Of a stretch of DNA of 64,000 nucleotides, positions 1 through 9,309 are shown one piece after another. Position 1 is the first letter of the stretch, and each line of letters begins with the position of its first letter. Below the pieces are notes generated by a model. It saw nothing but the letters and a program-made list of their open reading frames with translations. It did no database searches and had not been told where the DNA came from. This DNA comes from Arthrobacter sunyaminii (GTDB lineage Bacteria > Actinomycetota > Actinomycetes > Actinomycetales > Micrococcaceae): assembly GCF_018866305.1 (NCBI RefSeq), contig NZ_CP076456.1, positions 1,116,001-1,180,000 of the forward strand. The letters run 5' to 3'. The position numbers and the translations under genes are program-made.

Positions 1-597
1 CCTGCCGACAGCTACGGTTTCTCCACGGATGACCGCATGACATACGGCTCCTATGCCGTGGACTATCTGCTGAACTTCTCCGGTGCCCGCTACCTCGGTG
101 ACCTGGTGATGGCCAGCGGTGAACCGCTGTATCTGGAAAGCGAAGTCAGCCATATGGCGGACGTCAAAACCGTGTTGACCGTTGCCTTCGTGACGGCCCT
201 CGCCATGGCGGTGCTGAGTCTTTTGGCCTGCATCTACCTGGCGAAGCGCAGCCCCGGCGGAATCCGGCGTGCACTGTTCTCCGGTTCAGTGGTGACGCTG
301 GTCCTGGTCGGTGCGCTGATTGTGACGGCCGTGCTGGGCTGGGAAAGCTTCTTCACCCAGGTGCACACCATCTTCTTTGCCAACGGCAACTGGACGTTCC
401 GCATGGATGACACCCTGATCCGCCTCTTCCCCGCCCAGTTCTGGATGGACGCCGGCATCGCCATTGCCGGACTGGTGCTGCTGACCTGCATCGTGGTGCT
501 GATCGCAGCCTGGCCCACCAAGGCCCGCCGGGAACGCTCCCGCCGCAAGCAGGAAGAGGCCCGCCGCCGCTACCTCGAGTCGCTGGAAGCGGTTTAG
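1..597 (+). CDS. DUF1461 (TIGR01906-type) integral membrane protein, 5' end missing
   Basis: The reading frame is open from base 1, so the visible 198 residues are the C-terminal part of a longer protein that starts before the window. It has about three hydrophobic segments (near visible residues 55-75, 90-110 and 145-170) and a basic, Arg-rich tail. The stretch with HMADVK just before the first segment fits the DUF1461/TIGR01906 family of actinobacterial and firmicute membrane proteins, whose function is unknown. A strong hairpin terminator follows the stop. The family call comes from remembered motifs, not a search. Confidence 0.75.
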   Translation, partial: PADSYGFSTDDRMTYGSYAVDYLLNFSGARYLGDLVMASGEPLYLESEVSHMADVKTVLTVAFVTALAMAVLSLLACIYLAKRSPGGIRRALFSGSVVTLVLVGALIVTAVLGWESFFTQVHTIFFANGNWTFRMDDTLIRLFPAQFWMDAGIAIAGLVLLTCIVVLIAAWPTKARRERSRRKQEEARRRYLESLEAV

Positions 598-624
598 CAG
601 ACCGGCGGTACTTCGGACACCGAA

Positions 625-667
625 TAAAAAAGCTGCACGTCTCCTTCCGGAGGCGTGCAGCTTTTTT
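625..667. terminator. Bidirectional rho-independent terminator
   Basis: A-run, then GCTGCACGTCTCC, a TTCC loop, and GGAGGCGTGCAGC followed by TTTTTT. The stem has one G-T pair and is otherwise complete. A-runs and T-runs on both sides let it serve both converging genes, the DUF1461 gene and the acyl-CoA ligase. Confidence 0.9.
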
Positions 668-685
668 GGTGAGCGGCGTGCAGGC

Positions 686-2500
686 TTACTTCTGGTAAAG
701 CTTCTCCACCTCGGCAGAGTAATCCGCAATCACGGCATTGCGCCGCAGTTTCAGGGTTGCCGTCAGGTGACCGGACTCGAGCGAGAAGTCCTGCGGCAAA
801 ACGGTGAACTTACGGATCTGCTCGGCCTGGGAAACCGTTGCGTTGGCCGCATCCACGGCTTCCTGCAGCGAGGCGCGGACCCGGGGGTCATCGGCAGCCG
901 TAGCGGCAACCGCCGACACGCCGTTCTCGCGGCCCCAGGCCGCCAGCGCCTCGTCGTCCAGGGTCAGCAGCGCTGACACAAACGGCCGGCCTTCGCCCAC
1001 CACGATTGCCTGTGACACCAAACGGTGCTCACGGATTTTCTCCTCCATCGGTCCGGGGGCAATGTTCTTGCCGCCGGCGGTTACGAGGATGTCCTTTTTC
1101 CGGCCGGTGATGGTCAGGAAACCGTCGTCGTCCAGGGAACCCGTGTCCCCGGAATGGAACCATTCGCCGCTGAAGGCGGCAGCGTTGGCCTCGGGGTTGT
1201 TGTGGTAGCCCTTGAAGACGCCGGCCCCGGCGATCAGGACCTCGCCGTCGTCCGCAATCCGGATCCTGCTGCCCGGCAGCGCCAGGCCCACCGAACCGAC
1301 CCGGGCCAGCGGGACGGTGTTCACGGTGGCCGGAGCCGTTGTTTCCGTCAGGCCGTAGCCCTCGAGGACCATGACCCCGGCACCGCGGAAGAAGTGAGCC
1401 AGTTGCGGGCTCAGCGCGGACGCACCGCTGATGGCGTGGGTCAGCTTGCCGCCAAAGACGTTGCGGACCTTCGGGTAGAGGGTCTTGTCGAAGAACTTGT
1501 GGCGTGCCTTCAGCGCAAGGGAGGGTCCCTTGCCGCCGCGGGCTGCGGCATCCAGTGCGGTGGAATAGGCGACGGCGGTGTCCGCTGCGGCGGTGAACAG
1601 CTTGCCCTTGCCGGCGGCCTCCGCGGACTGCTGCGCTCCTGCATAGATCTTTTCGAAGATCCGGGGCACGGCGAGCAGGAAGGTCGGCTGGAAGGACTTC
1701 AGGTCGCCCATGAGGTCCGCGGCGCTGCCGGAGTGGCCTACGCGCACCCCGGCGGCAAGGCAGCCCACCTGCACGGCGCGTGCCAGTACATGGGCCAGCG
1801 GCAGGAACATCAGCGTGCTGACGTCCTTGTGCTTGAGCATTTCCGGCAGGAACTCCACAATGTTGACGCCGAACAGCGCAAAGTTGCCGTGCGTGATTTC
1901 GCAGCCCTTGGGACGGCCGGTGGTGCCGGAGGTGTAAACCATGGAGGCCACGGATTCCAGGTTTGCGGTGGTCCGGGCGGTTTCCAGCCGGTCATCGTCC
2001 ACCGAAGCGCCCGCGGCGATGAGCTCCTCAAACGTTCCCTCGCCGCCGTCGGCCTTCATCTGCCACAGCGCAATGTCGAGGTCTCCCGAGGCCACTGCGG
2101 CGGATACCACCGCCGCTTTCCGCGCATCTTCGACGAAGACGTGTGCGGCGCCGGAATCCTGGATGATCCACTCCACCTGGGAGGGGGAGGACGTTTCGTA
2201 AATGGGCACCGTGACCGCGCCGGCAAACCACACAGCGAGGTCAACCAGGGTCCACTCGTAGCAGGTCTTGGACATGACGGCCACGCTGTCGCCGGGGCGC
2301 ACACCGAGGCCGATCAGCCCCTTGGCCAGTTCGCTGACCTGCGTCAGGAATTCGTCGGCAGTGACGTTCTTCCAGCCGGTGCCGTTCTTCAGCGAAAACA
2401 GGGGGTGGTTGGGGGTCTTCGCATGGAGTCCCACCAGGATGTCGGTGATGTTCGACTTCTCGGGGAGATGGACCAGTAAATCAGTGGCGGATTCGCGCAC
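686..2500 (-). CDS. Long-chain fatty acid--CoA ligase (AMP-forming, FadD15-like)
   Basis: This is an acyl-adenylate-forming enzyme that activates fatty acids with ATP and CoA. The P-loop-like signature YTSGTTGRPKG lies near residue 190. GYGLTETT follows further on, and GRKKDILVTAGGKNIAP marks the hinge into the C-terminal domain. At about 600 residues it matches the usual FadD15 length. An ATG at 2530 would add ten residues. I prefer the GTG at 2500 because AGAGAGG lies six bases before it, while the ATG at 2530 has no ribosome site and lies just below a possible -10 (TAGTCT). The gene is 42 bp from the mannosyltransferase stop on the same strand. Substrate chain length cannot be read from the sequence. 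Confidence 0.9.
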   Translation of the reverse strand: MRESATDLLVHLPEKSNITDILVGLHAKTPNHPLFSLKNGTGWKNVTADEFLTQVSELAKGLIGLGVRPGDSVAVMSKTCYEWTLVDLAVWFAGAVTVPIYETSSPSQVEWIIQDSGAAHVFVEDARKAAVVSAAVASGDLDIALWQMKADGGEGTFEELIAAGASVDDDRLETARTTANLESVASMVYTSGTTGRPKGCEITHGNFALFGVNIVEFLPEMLKHKDVSTLMFLPLAHVLARAVQVGCLAAGVRVGHSGSAADLMGDLKSFQPTFLLAVPRIFEKIYAGAQQSAEAAGKGKLFTAAADTAVAYSTALDAAARGGKGPSLALKARHKFFDKTLYPKVRNVFGGKLTHAISGASALSPQLAHFFRGAGVMVLEGYGLTETTAPATVNTVPLARVGSVGLALPGSRIRIADDGEVLIAGAGVFKGYHNNPEANAAAFSGEWFHSGDTGSLDDDGFLTITGRKKDILVTAGGKNIAPGPMEEKIREHRLVSQAIVVGEGRPFVSALLTLDDEALAAWGRENGVSAVAATAADDPRVRASLQEAVDAANATVSQAEQIRKFTVLPQDFSLESGHLTATLKLRRNAVIADYSAEVEKLYQK

Positions 2501-2542
2501 CGTTGGCCTCTCTTTCTGTGCTGCGCACATGGGTAAATGAGA

Positions 2543-4180
2543 CTAAATCCAGCTGGGCATCCACATACGCAGCCGCCAGTCAGAATACGGGATAGTTTCG
2601 GCCGTCCAGACCGGCAGGAAGAACGCGGAGACCAGAACCGCGGCGAGAAGGAACACGGCCACCGCCAAACCGGCTGTCCTCCTGCGCGCCGGCGGATCAG
2701 TACTCCGGCCCAGGGCCAGGCCCAGCACGTAGGTCAGCGCCAGGATCAGGAACGGTTCAAAGGACACCGAATAGAAGAAGAACGTGGTGCGCTCCGGATA
2801 GGCGAACCAGGGCAGATAGCCCGCGGCAACTCCGGCCAGGATGGCGCCGGCGCGCCAATCCCGGCGGCCGAGCCAGCAAAAGAGCAGGACCAGCAGGGAC
2901 AGTGCAGCGGACCACCAGATCACCGGGTTGCCGACGGAGGAGATGGCCGTGGAGCAGCTGTCCGCGGTGCAGCCGCCGGCTCCCATGGTTGATGATTCGT
3001 AGAAAAAGGACGTGGGCCGGCCCATGAACAGCCAGGTCCAGGCACTGGATTCGTACGCATGTTCCGAGCTGAGATTGTTATGGAAGGCGTATGCGCTGCG
3101 GTGGTATTCCGCCAGCGACCGCAGCCAGTCCGGCAGCCAGCCCCACGTTTCGGAGGGGTTGTCCTGCGCCCAGTTGCGGTCGTAGGCATTCGCCGAGCGC
3201 AGCCAGCCCGTCCATGAGGCCAGATAGGTGAGGGCTGCCGCCGGGATGACGGTGAAGAATGCCGGCACGCCGTCCTTGAGCAGTCCTGCCGCTGGCCAGG
3301 CACGGATGCCGGCGACGCGGCGCGCGTTGACATCCCACAGCACGGTCATCAGGCCAAAAACGGCGACAAAGGCCAGCGCAGACCACTTGGTGCCCACCGC
3401 CAACCCGAGGCAGACGCCGGCGGCCAGTCGCCAGGGCCGCCACAGCAGCCACGGACCGTACAGCAGGGCGGCTGCCGGGGGTGCACTGCCGCCGGCCGCC
3501 GCCGACAGCCGGCGGGCCAGGCGCCGCCGCCCGTCGTCGCGGTCCAGCAGCAGGGCGCCGAAAGCCGCCACCACCCAGAACGTCAGGAAAACATCCAGCA
3601 GCGAGGTGCGGGACATCACCAAGTGGTGGCCGTCAACGGCCAGCAGCAGCCCCGCGATGCCGCCCAGCAGCGGGGAGCGGAACAGCCGGACGGCAATGAG
3701 TCCCACCAGCAGCACGGTGAGCGTGCCGGTCAGCGCGGCGCCGAAACGCCAGCCAAAACTGTTGTCCGCACCGAAAAGCGCCATCCCGGCAGCGATCATC
3801 CATTTCCCCACGGGCGGATGCACCACGTATTCCGGGTCGGCGAGCAGCACGCCCGGGATGCCCGCGTTGAAGGACGCGTTCGCGTCTTCGGGCCACTGCC
3901 GTTCATAACCCGAGATCAGGTACGAATAAGCGTCTTTGACGTAATAGGTCTCGTCGAATACCAGCGAATGCGGTTCGTCCAGCCGGACAAAACGCAGCAC
4001 CGCCCCGATCACCGTGGACACCAGGGGCAGGATCCAGCCCCAGACGCCCAGGGTGAACGAGGTGCCCGGCGCCCAGCCCAGCAGCCGGTTCCGCAGCTGG
4101 GTACCGCTGTACGCGCGGCGGGGATCCTGCACCAGCGGTGCTGCTCCGGGGGCTGGGGTCTCGGTCACGGTCGGGCTCAC
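2543..4180 (-). CDS. Dolichyl-phosphate-mannose--protein mannosyltransferase (Pmt, GT39)
   Basis: This multi-spanning membrane enzyme transfers mannose from polyprenyl-phosphate-mannose to secreted proteins. The first extracellular loop has FDETYYVKDAYSY, which holds the Asp-Glu pair typical of GT39. VHPPVGKW, also a family hallmark, follows. There are about ten hydrophobic segments, and the 545-residue length is normal for actinobacterial Pmt. It is divergent from rsmI, the usual arrangement in this group. GTG codons also lie at 4189 and 4186. I chose 4180 because TAGAGT (4188-4193 on the minus strand) sits seven bases upstream, which suits a leaderless transcript. Confidence 0.93.
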   Translation of the reverse strand: MSPTVTETPAPGAAPLVQDPRRAYSGTQLRNRLLGWAPGTSFTLGVWGWILPLVSTVIGAVLRFVRLDEPHSLVFDETYYVKDAYSYLISGYERQWPEDANASFNAGIPGVLLADPEYVVHPPVGKWMIAAGMALFGADNSFGWRFGAALTGTLTVLLVGLIAVRLFRSPLLGGIAGLLLAVDGHHLVMSRTSLLDVFLTFWVVAAFGALLLDRDDGRRRLARRLSAAAGGSAPPAAALLYGPWLLWRPWRLAAGVCLGLAVGTKWSALAFVAVFGLMTVLWDVNARRVAGIRAWPAAGLLKDGVPAFFTVIPAAALTYLASWTGWLRSANAYDRNWAQDNPSETWGWLPDWLRSLAEYHRSAYAFHNNLSSEHAYESSAWTWLFMGRPTSFFYESSTMGAGGCTADSCSTAISSVGNPVIWWSAALSLLVLLFCWLGRRDWRAGAILAGVAAGYLPWFAYPERTTFFFYSVSFEPFLILALTYVLGLALGRSTDPPARRRTAGLAVAVFLLAAVLVSAFFLPVWTAETIPYSDWRLRMWMPSWI

Positions 4181-4187
4181 CCGCACC

Positions 4188-4193
4188 ACTCTA
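4188..4193 (-). promoter_or_regulatory. Leaderless -10 element of the pmt gene
   Basis: TAGAGT on the minus strand (TANNNT), then seven bases, then the GTG start at 4180. No Shine-Dalgarno sequence lies between them. The rsmI element at 4230-4235 points the other way. Confidence 0.5.
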
Positions 4194-4229
4194 TAGGTGC
4201 CGGGGGGCGTCCAATGTTCCCAACTCGCG

Positions 4230-4235
4230 TAGGGT
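4230..4235 (+). promoter_or_regulatory. Leaderless -10 element of rsmI
   Basis: TAGGGT followed by six bases and the GTG at 4242. The same hexamer precedes tatD. The alternative reading is that AGGG at 4231-4234 is a weak ribosome site. Confidence 0.5.
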
Positions 4236-4241
4236 TAGATG

Positions 4242-5165
4242 GTGAATTCCAGCAAGCAGACCACCGGCCCCGGCACCTCCCAAAACACGCAGAACGACGG
4301 CGGTTCGGCCGCCGCTGCCGCCCGCACCGGCGGCGGGCAGATCGTTTTGGCCGCCACTCCCATCGGCAATATGGGAGACGCCACGAACCGGCTCATCGGG
4401 CTGCTGGAGACCGCCGATGTCATCGCCGCGGAAGACACCCGCCGCCTGCACCGGCTGGTGTCCGCCCTGAAGATCACCACCAGCGGCCGGATCATCAGCT
4501 ACCACGAGCACAACGAGGCCACCCGCACGGCGGACCTGCTGGAGATGGTGCGAGGCGGCGCCACCCTGCTGATGGTGACCGACGCCGGCATGCCCGCGGT
4601 CTCCGATCCGGGTTTCCGGCTGGTGGAGGCCGCAGCCCGCGAGGGCCTCACCGTCACCGCAGCTCCCGGTCCGTCCGCGGTCCTGACCGCCCTGGCGCTT
4701 TCCGGCCTGCCGACCGACCGGTTCTGTTTCGAAGGGTTCCTGCCCCGCAAGGCCGGCGAACGCAGTGCACGGCTGGCCGAGCTGGCAGGAGAACGGCGCA
4801 CCATGGTGTTCTTTGAGGCGCCGCACCGTCTGGAACCGATGCTCCGCGCGCTGGACGCAGCGTTCGGCGGAGACCGGCGGGCCGCCGTCGCCCGCGAGCT
4901 GACCAAGCTGCACGAGCAGGTGCTCCGTGCCCCGCTGCGTGAACTGCTGGAATGGGCTGAGGCCTCCGAGGTGCGCGGGGAGATCGCCGTCGTCGTCGCC
5001 GGAGCCGGCGAGGCTGCCCCCGAGCTGCCCGAAGACCACGTTGCGGCGGTCAACGGCCTGGTGGCCCAGGGCGCACGCCTGAAGGACGCCGTGGCCACCG
5101 TCGCGGAGGACGCCCGGATCAGCAAGCGGGAGCTGTACTCGGCGGTGCTGGCCGCCCGCGGCTAG
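4242..5165 (+). CDS. rsmI: 16S rRNA (cytidine(1402)-2'-O)-methyltransferase RsmI
   Basis: This tetrapyrrole-methylase-fold enzyme 2'-O-methylates C1402 of 16S rRNA. An acidic, Ala/Gly-rich head of about 27 residues precedes the fold, which opens with LAATPIGNMGD. The family motifs AAEDTR, SYHEHNE, TDAGMPAVSDPG and APGPSAVLTAL follow in order, then FFEAPHR. The C-terminal third is a small helical domain ending in KRELYSAVLAARG. An ATG at 4239 is directly upstream in frame and would add one residue. The GTG at 4242 has better spacing from the -10 element. The gene is divergent from the mannosyltransferase, as in other Micrococcaceae. Confidence 0.96.
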   Translation: MNSSKQTTGPGTSQNTQNDGGSAAAAARTGGGQIVLAATPIGNMGDATNRLIGLLETADVIAAEDTRRLHRLVSALKITTSGRIISYHEHNEATRTADLLEMVRGGATLLMVTDAGMPAVSDPGFRLVEAAAREGLTVTAAPGPSAVLTALALSGLPTDRFCFEGFLPRKAGERSARLAELAGERRTMVFFEAPHRLEPMLRALDAAFGGDRRAAVARELTKLHEQVLRAPLRELLEWAEASEVRGEIAVVVAGAGEAAPELPEDHVAAVNGLVAQGARLKDAVATVAEDARISKRELYSAVLAARG

Positions 5166-5190
5166 GACTGCAGCCGTCCGGTCTTTGGCC

Positions 5191-5226
5191 AAGTGCACAG
5201 CGTCACGGTAACTCCATGGTGCACTT
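5191..5226. repeat. Inverted repeat AAGTGCAC...GTGCACTT between rsmI and gabD
   Basis: A perfect 8-bp inverted repeat (5191-5198 and 5219-5226) with a 20-bp spacer and no T-run. It could be an operator for the downstream dehydrogenase or a weak hairpin. The remaining ~90 bp before gabD holds nothing else that I recognise. Confidence 0.4.
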
Positions 5227-5319
5227 CCGCATTTACAGCCGCAACGGCACCCGCATACGGTGAACACAGATGACGGGTCTTCCGGCCCGGGCAACGACGT
5301 CGAATCTTGGAGGCATTCC

Positions 5320-6801
5320 ATGGGTATTACTGCTGACCGCGAAGCCGAACTGCTGGCTCAGGTCCCCACCGGCCTGTTGATCAACGGCGAGTGGAGGGAT
5401 GCCGAGGGCGGCAGGACCTTCGACGTCGAGGATCCGGCCACCGGGAAGGTGCTGCTGAGCATCGCCGACGCCAGTGCCGGGGACGGCGCCCTCGCCATGG
5501 ACGCCGCCGCTGCCGCGCAGGACTCCTGGGCCAAAACCGCACCGCGGGAACGCGGGGAAATCCTGCGCCGCGCCTTTGAACTGGTAACCGAGCGGGCTGA
5601 GGACTTTGCCCTGCTGATGACCCTGGAAATGGGCAAGCCTCTGGCCGAAGCCCGAGGCGAGGTCACCTACGGCGCCGAGTTCCTGCGCTGGTTCTCCGAG
5701 GAAGCCGTCCGCATCTCGGGACGCTACGGCACCTCCCCGGACGGCAAGTCCCGCCTGATGGTGAACAAGAAACCCGTGGGACCGTGCCTGCTGATCACCC
5801 CGTGGAATTTCCCGCTGGCCATGGCCACCCGCAAGATCGCCCCCGCCGTTGCCGCAGGCTGCACCATGGTGCTCAAGCCCGCCAAGCTCACCCCGCTGAC
5901 CTCCCAGCTCTTTGCAGCGGTGATGATGGAGGCAGGGCTGCCGGCCGGCGTCCTCAACGTGGTCTCCACTACGTCCGCAGGCGACGTCACCGGCCCGATC
6001 ATGAAGGACGAGCGGCTGCGCAAGGTCTCCTTCACCGGCTCCACCCCCGTGGGCCAGGGCCTGATCCGCGACGCCGCGGACCGGGTGCTGCGCACCTCCA
6101 TGGAACTCGGCGGCAACGCCCCGTTCGTGGTCTTCGAGGATGCTGACATGGACAAGGCCGTGGCCGGCGCCATGGCCGCCAAGCTGCGCAACATGGGCGA
6201 GGCCTGCACGGCGGCGAACCGCTTCATTGTGCACGAGTCCGTTGCCGACGAGTTCGCGGAGAAGTTCGCGGCGAAGGTGGGCGCCATGACCACTGCCCGC
6301 GGTACCGAGGACGAGTCCAAGATCGGCCCGCTGATTGATGCCAAGTCCCGCGACAAGGTCCACGCCCTGGTGTCGGACGCGGTCGACGGCGGCGCCTCCG
6401 CCGTAGTGGGCGGCGCACCGGTGGACGGCCCGGGTTACTTCTACCAGCCGACCGTGCTGAAGAACGTGGCTCCTGATGCGCGCATCCTGCGGGAAGAAAT
6501 CTTCGGTCCGGTGGCCCCGATCGTCACCTTCTCCACTGAGGATGAAGCAGTGGCACTCGCCAACAACACGGAGTACGGCCTGGTGGCCTACGTCTTCACC
6601 GAGGATCTGAACCGCGGGCTGCGGATCGGGGAGAAGCTGGAAACCGGGATGCTCGGACTCAACGCGGGCGTGGTCTCCAACGCCGCCGCTCCCTTTGGCG
6701 GGGTAAAGCAGTCCGGGCTCGGCCGTGAAGGCGGCGCCGAGGGCATCGAGGAGTACCTGTACACGCAGTACATCGGCATCGCTGACCCCACCGCGGTCTA
6801 G
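5320..6801 (+). CDS. gabD: NAD(P)-dependent succinate-semialdehyde dehydrogenase
   Basis: This aldehyde dehydrogenase superfamily enzyme oxidises succinate semialdehyde to succinate, the last step of the GABA shunt. The catalytic Glu is in MELGGNAPF and the catalytic Cys in GEACTAANRF. PWNFPLAM and SFTGSTPVG form the cofactor site, and EEIFGPVAPI lies near the C-terminus. The 493-residue length is typical. An upstream in-frame ATG at 5260 would add 20 polar residues. The ATG at 5320 is preferred because TTGGAGG lies directly upstream at 5308-5314. Succinate semialdehyde is the best guess from family resemblance; other aldehydes are possible. Confidence 0.9.
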   Translation: MGITADREAELLAQVPTGLLINGEWRDAEGGRTFDVEDPATGKVLLSIADASAGDGALAMDAAAAAQDSWAKTAPRERGEILRRAFELVTERAEDFALLMTLEMGKPLAEARGEVTYGAEFLRWFSEEAVRISGRYGTSPDGKSRLMVNKKPVGPCLLITPWNFPLAMATRKIAPAVAAGCTMVLKPAKLTPLTSQLFAAVMMEAGLPAGVLNVVSTTSAGDVTGPIMKDERLRKVSFTGSTPVGQGLIRDAADRVLRTSMELGGNAPFVVFEDADMDKAVAGAMAAKLRNMGEACTAANRFIVHESVADEFAEKFAAKVGAMTTARGTEDESKIGPLIDAKSRDKVHALVSDAVDGGASAVVGGAPVDGPGYFYQPTVLKNVAPDARILREEIFGPVAPIVTFSTEDEAVALANNTEYGLVAYVFTEDLNRGLRIGEKLETGMLGLNAGVVSNAAAPFGGVKQSGLGREGGAEGIEEYLYTQYIGIADPTAV

Positions 6802-6818
6802 CCCGGACTGTCCGGGCT
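6800..6818. terminator. Perfect 8-bp hairpin after gabD
   Basis: AGCCCGGA, a CTG loop, then TCCGGGCT. It starts inside the gabD stop codon and lies between two convergent genes. It lacks a clear T-run, so termination is plausible but not certain. Confidence 0.5.
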
Positions 6819-6861
6819 CCCGGTCTCCCGTACCGTACTGCCGGTCAGTGCAGCCTGTCCG

Positions 6862-9309
6862 TCAGCGCTGGAACCGGGAGGCCAGGGAGGCCGGGAAGAA
6901 GCGGGCCCGCAGTTTTGCGCCCCAAGTGGCGGATTCCTGAAGCCCCTGCCGGACAGCGGTGACATCGGACCAGAGCCCTGCTCCGGGGTCCGGCGGCAGG
7001 TCTCGGGCTGCTCCGGACGCGCCCTGCGGCCGTGCAGCCGGTGCGGCATACACTTCGTGTTCATAAGCGGCCCGAAGCCGCTCCAGCGCTGCCGCGGAGT
7101 TGTCCGCCAGTCCGGCCTCGTGCGCCAGCCGCAGGGCGTAGGCGCGGGGAGATTCGGCCTTCTGCGGGACATGGCCGTAGTCCACTCCGGTGTCCGCCGC
7201 TTCTTCCCAGGCCAGGGTTGCGGGCCCGGTGAGGCTGTGCCCGTGCCCCGCCCCGCCGGCTCCGGAAGCACCCGCGCGGCCGCGTGCCGGTTGTCCGGGT
7301 CCGAGGAGGCGCCGGCGGATGCTGCGCCTGCGCCGGCGCAGCAGCCAGGGGCTCAGCAGTGCACCGGCGGCTGCCGCCAGGCCAAATCCAACTCCGGCGA
7401 ACCTCCCGGCATGGGTCTCTTCCGGCTGCGGCGGGGCGGCAGCCTCAGGGGCGGCCGCGCTGGTTGAGGTTTCGGGAAGGGGCTCGGGAAGTACCGGGTT
7501 TCCCGCTTCCAGGTCCCGCTCGTCGTCGCGGACCTGGGTGGGGTTCGAGCGGGGCTCCACCGCGTAGGCAGGCACTGATCCCCGGGACGGGGTCGGCTCA
7601 AACCGCACCCAGCCCAGCCCTTCGAAATACAGTTCCGGCCACGCGTGCGCATCGCGGGAATCCACTTCGAACTCCCGAAGCTCCTGGCCGTCGTTGCCCG
7701 GGAAGGAATTACCGGTGGACCGCCCCGGAGCGAAGCCCAGCGCCATGCGGCTGGGAATGCCGGCCTCTCTGGCCATGACGGCCATGGCAGCGGCGAAATG
7801 AGTGCAGTAGCCGGATTTTTCCTGCAGGAACCGGTCAAGGACATCAATACCGTTCCCGTCGTATCCGCCCTCAACCGGAGCATCGAGCGAGTAGCTGAAC
7901 GCCGGCCCGCGGAGGTAGGCCTGGATGGCCATGGCCTGTTCATAGGGTCCGGAGGTTCCCTCCGTGGCAGCCGCCGCGGCGTCCCGGATACTTGCGGGCA
8001 GGTCCTCGGGCAGCGAGGTGAAAACGGGGTCCACGGCGTCTTTGGATGCCGGAGCCAGGCCCTGCAGGTCAGCCTGGGACAAGTTGGGCGCCAAGCTTTG
8101 GACCTCGTAGTCCAACTTCCCGCGCTCCGTGTTGTCCCCGGAGATGACGGTCATGGTTTTGGGATCCCAGCTGAACGGTCCGAGGGCTCCGGACACGCGC
8201 TGGGGAGCGTAGGGGGCGAGCAGCCAGGGACTGACATAGGTCTCGGAGCTGACCCGTGTGGTTACCACTGACATGGCGGGCGCCCGATCGTTCACCTCGG
8301 CCGGTGACATGTCCTGCAGGCCCCGCCGTCGGGTGTCCTCCCGAAGATCCGGTGCCCAGCGCCGGCCCGAGAAGTCCTCCAAAGTGGTAGATCGCAGATA
8401 GAGCGAAGTAGGAGAATCCGTGGCATACCGGATCCGGCCGGAGGCTGAGGGCTGTCGCAGGTCATTGCCCAGCGCCACCACCGGGTTGAGGCCGGATTGG
8501 CCGGTCCAGATGTTCAGTCGTGAGCCCTGCGGAAACGTGCCCTGGTTAAAGCCCGGAAGCGCTGCGGGCAGGCACAGGGCGAGGATCATGGCACCGGCGC
8601 CGATGCCGGCCGCCGTGCCCACCTGGCTGCGCGGCGGGCGCCGCATGGCGTCCCCCGGCCGGTGCGGCCGCTCCTGCCAGGCCCCGGTGGCCAGGATGAG
8701 CAGGTATCCGGCTGCGGCAAGGATGAAGGGGAGCGCGCCGATGCTCTCCGGCTTCAGGACGGCCGGCACGATCAGCAGGGACAGCAGCCCCAGGCCGCTG
8801 GCTGCAGGCATGCGCAGGGTAGTGGCCAGTGTGTCCACCAGCAGTGCAATCAGTCCGGTGCCCAAACAGGCAATGAAAACGATCCCGGAGTCGGCGAGCA
8901 CCGGCGGAACCTGGTTCATGATGGTCGCTTGGGCTTCGGTGAGCAGCTGTCTGCCCCGCCCCAGCGTCGCCCCGGTGGGCAGCAGCCCGAGCAGCGCCGT
9001 CGAGGCGGCAAACAACCAGGTCAGGACGACGGCGAGCGCTGCCAGACCTGCCGCCGGCACCAGTGCGGTGGGAAACCGGAACCTGCGTGCCGCAGCCATG
9101 GCGGCGATCACCGCGGCCGTGGTGAGGGTCAGCGGCGGCAACCAGCTCCAGCCGTCCAGGACTCCGTGCAGACTGAGGCTGCAGAGCAGGACGGCTGCGG
9201 CACTTGCTCCGGCGGCGGTCCACTCCCACGGCGGCCGGATCTTGGCCCGCGGCGGCGGGGGAGGCCCGGCCGGGGCGTTGGCCGCGGGGCGGGACAGCAC
9301 ATCAGTCAT
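6862..9309 (-). CDS. TgpA-like transglutaminase-domain membrane protein
   Basis: An 815-residue membrane protein with about seven N-terminal transmembrane segments (DUF3488-like), then an exported transglutaminase-like domain. KSGYCTHFA carries the catalytic Cys, RDAHAWPELYF the His, and WVRFEPTPS completes the core. A further membrane segment and a basic cytoplasmic tail follow. In this family the protein travels with DUF58 and MoxR proteins, as here, and is thought to act at the cell envelope; the substrate is unknown. The start overlaps the DUF58 stop by four bases (ATGA), and GGGAGG provides a ribosome site. Confidence 0.92.
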   Translation of the reverse strand: MTDVLSRPAANAPAGPPPPPRAKIRPPWEWTAAGASAAAVLLCSLSLHGVLDGWSWLPPLTLTTAAVIAAMAAARRFRFPTALVPAAGLAALAVVLTWLFAASTALLGLLPTGATLGRGRQLLTEAQATIMNQVPPVLADSGIVFIACLGTGLIALLVDTLATTLRMPAASGLGLLSLLIVPAVLKPESIGALPFILAAAGYLLILATGAWQERPHRPGDAMRRPPRSQVGTAAGIGAGAMILALCLPAALPGFNQGTFPQGSRLNIWTGQSGLNPVVALGNDLRQPSASGRIRYATDSPTSLYLRSTTLEDFSGRRWAPDLREDTRRRGLQDMSPAEVNDRAPAMSVVTTRVSSETYVSPWLLAPYAPQRVSGALGPFSWDPKTMTVISGDNTERGKLDYEVQSLAPNLSQADLQGLAPASKDAVDPVFTSLPEDLPASIRDAAAAATEGTSGPYEQAMAIQAYLRGPAFSYSLDAPVEGGYDGNGIDVLDRFLQEKSGYCTHFAAAMAVMAREAGIPSRMALGFAPGRSTGNSFPGNDGQELREFEVDSRDAHAWPELYFEGLGWVRFEPTPSRGSVPAYAVEPRSNPTQVRDDERDLEAGNPVLPEPLPETSTSAAAPEAAAPPQPEETHAGRFAGVGFGLAAAAGALLSPWLLRRRRRSIRRRLLGPGQPARGRAGASGAGGAGHGHSLTGPATLAWEEAADTGVDYGHVPQKAESPRAYALRLAHEAGLADNSAAALERLRAAYEHEVYAAPAARPQGASGAARDLPPDPGAGLWSDVTAVRQGLQESATWGAKLRARFFPASLASRFQR

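Noticed and set aside
1025..2479. 484-codon open frame on the plus strand
   Set aside because: It lies antisense to the acyl-CoA ligase, reads as a Gly/His/Arg-rich shadow typical of high-GC third-position bias, and has no family features.
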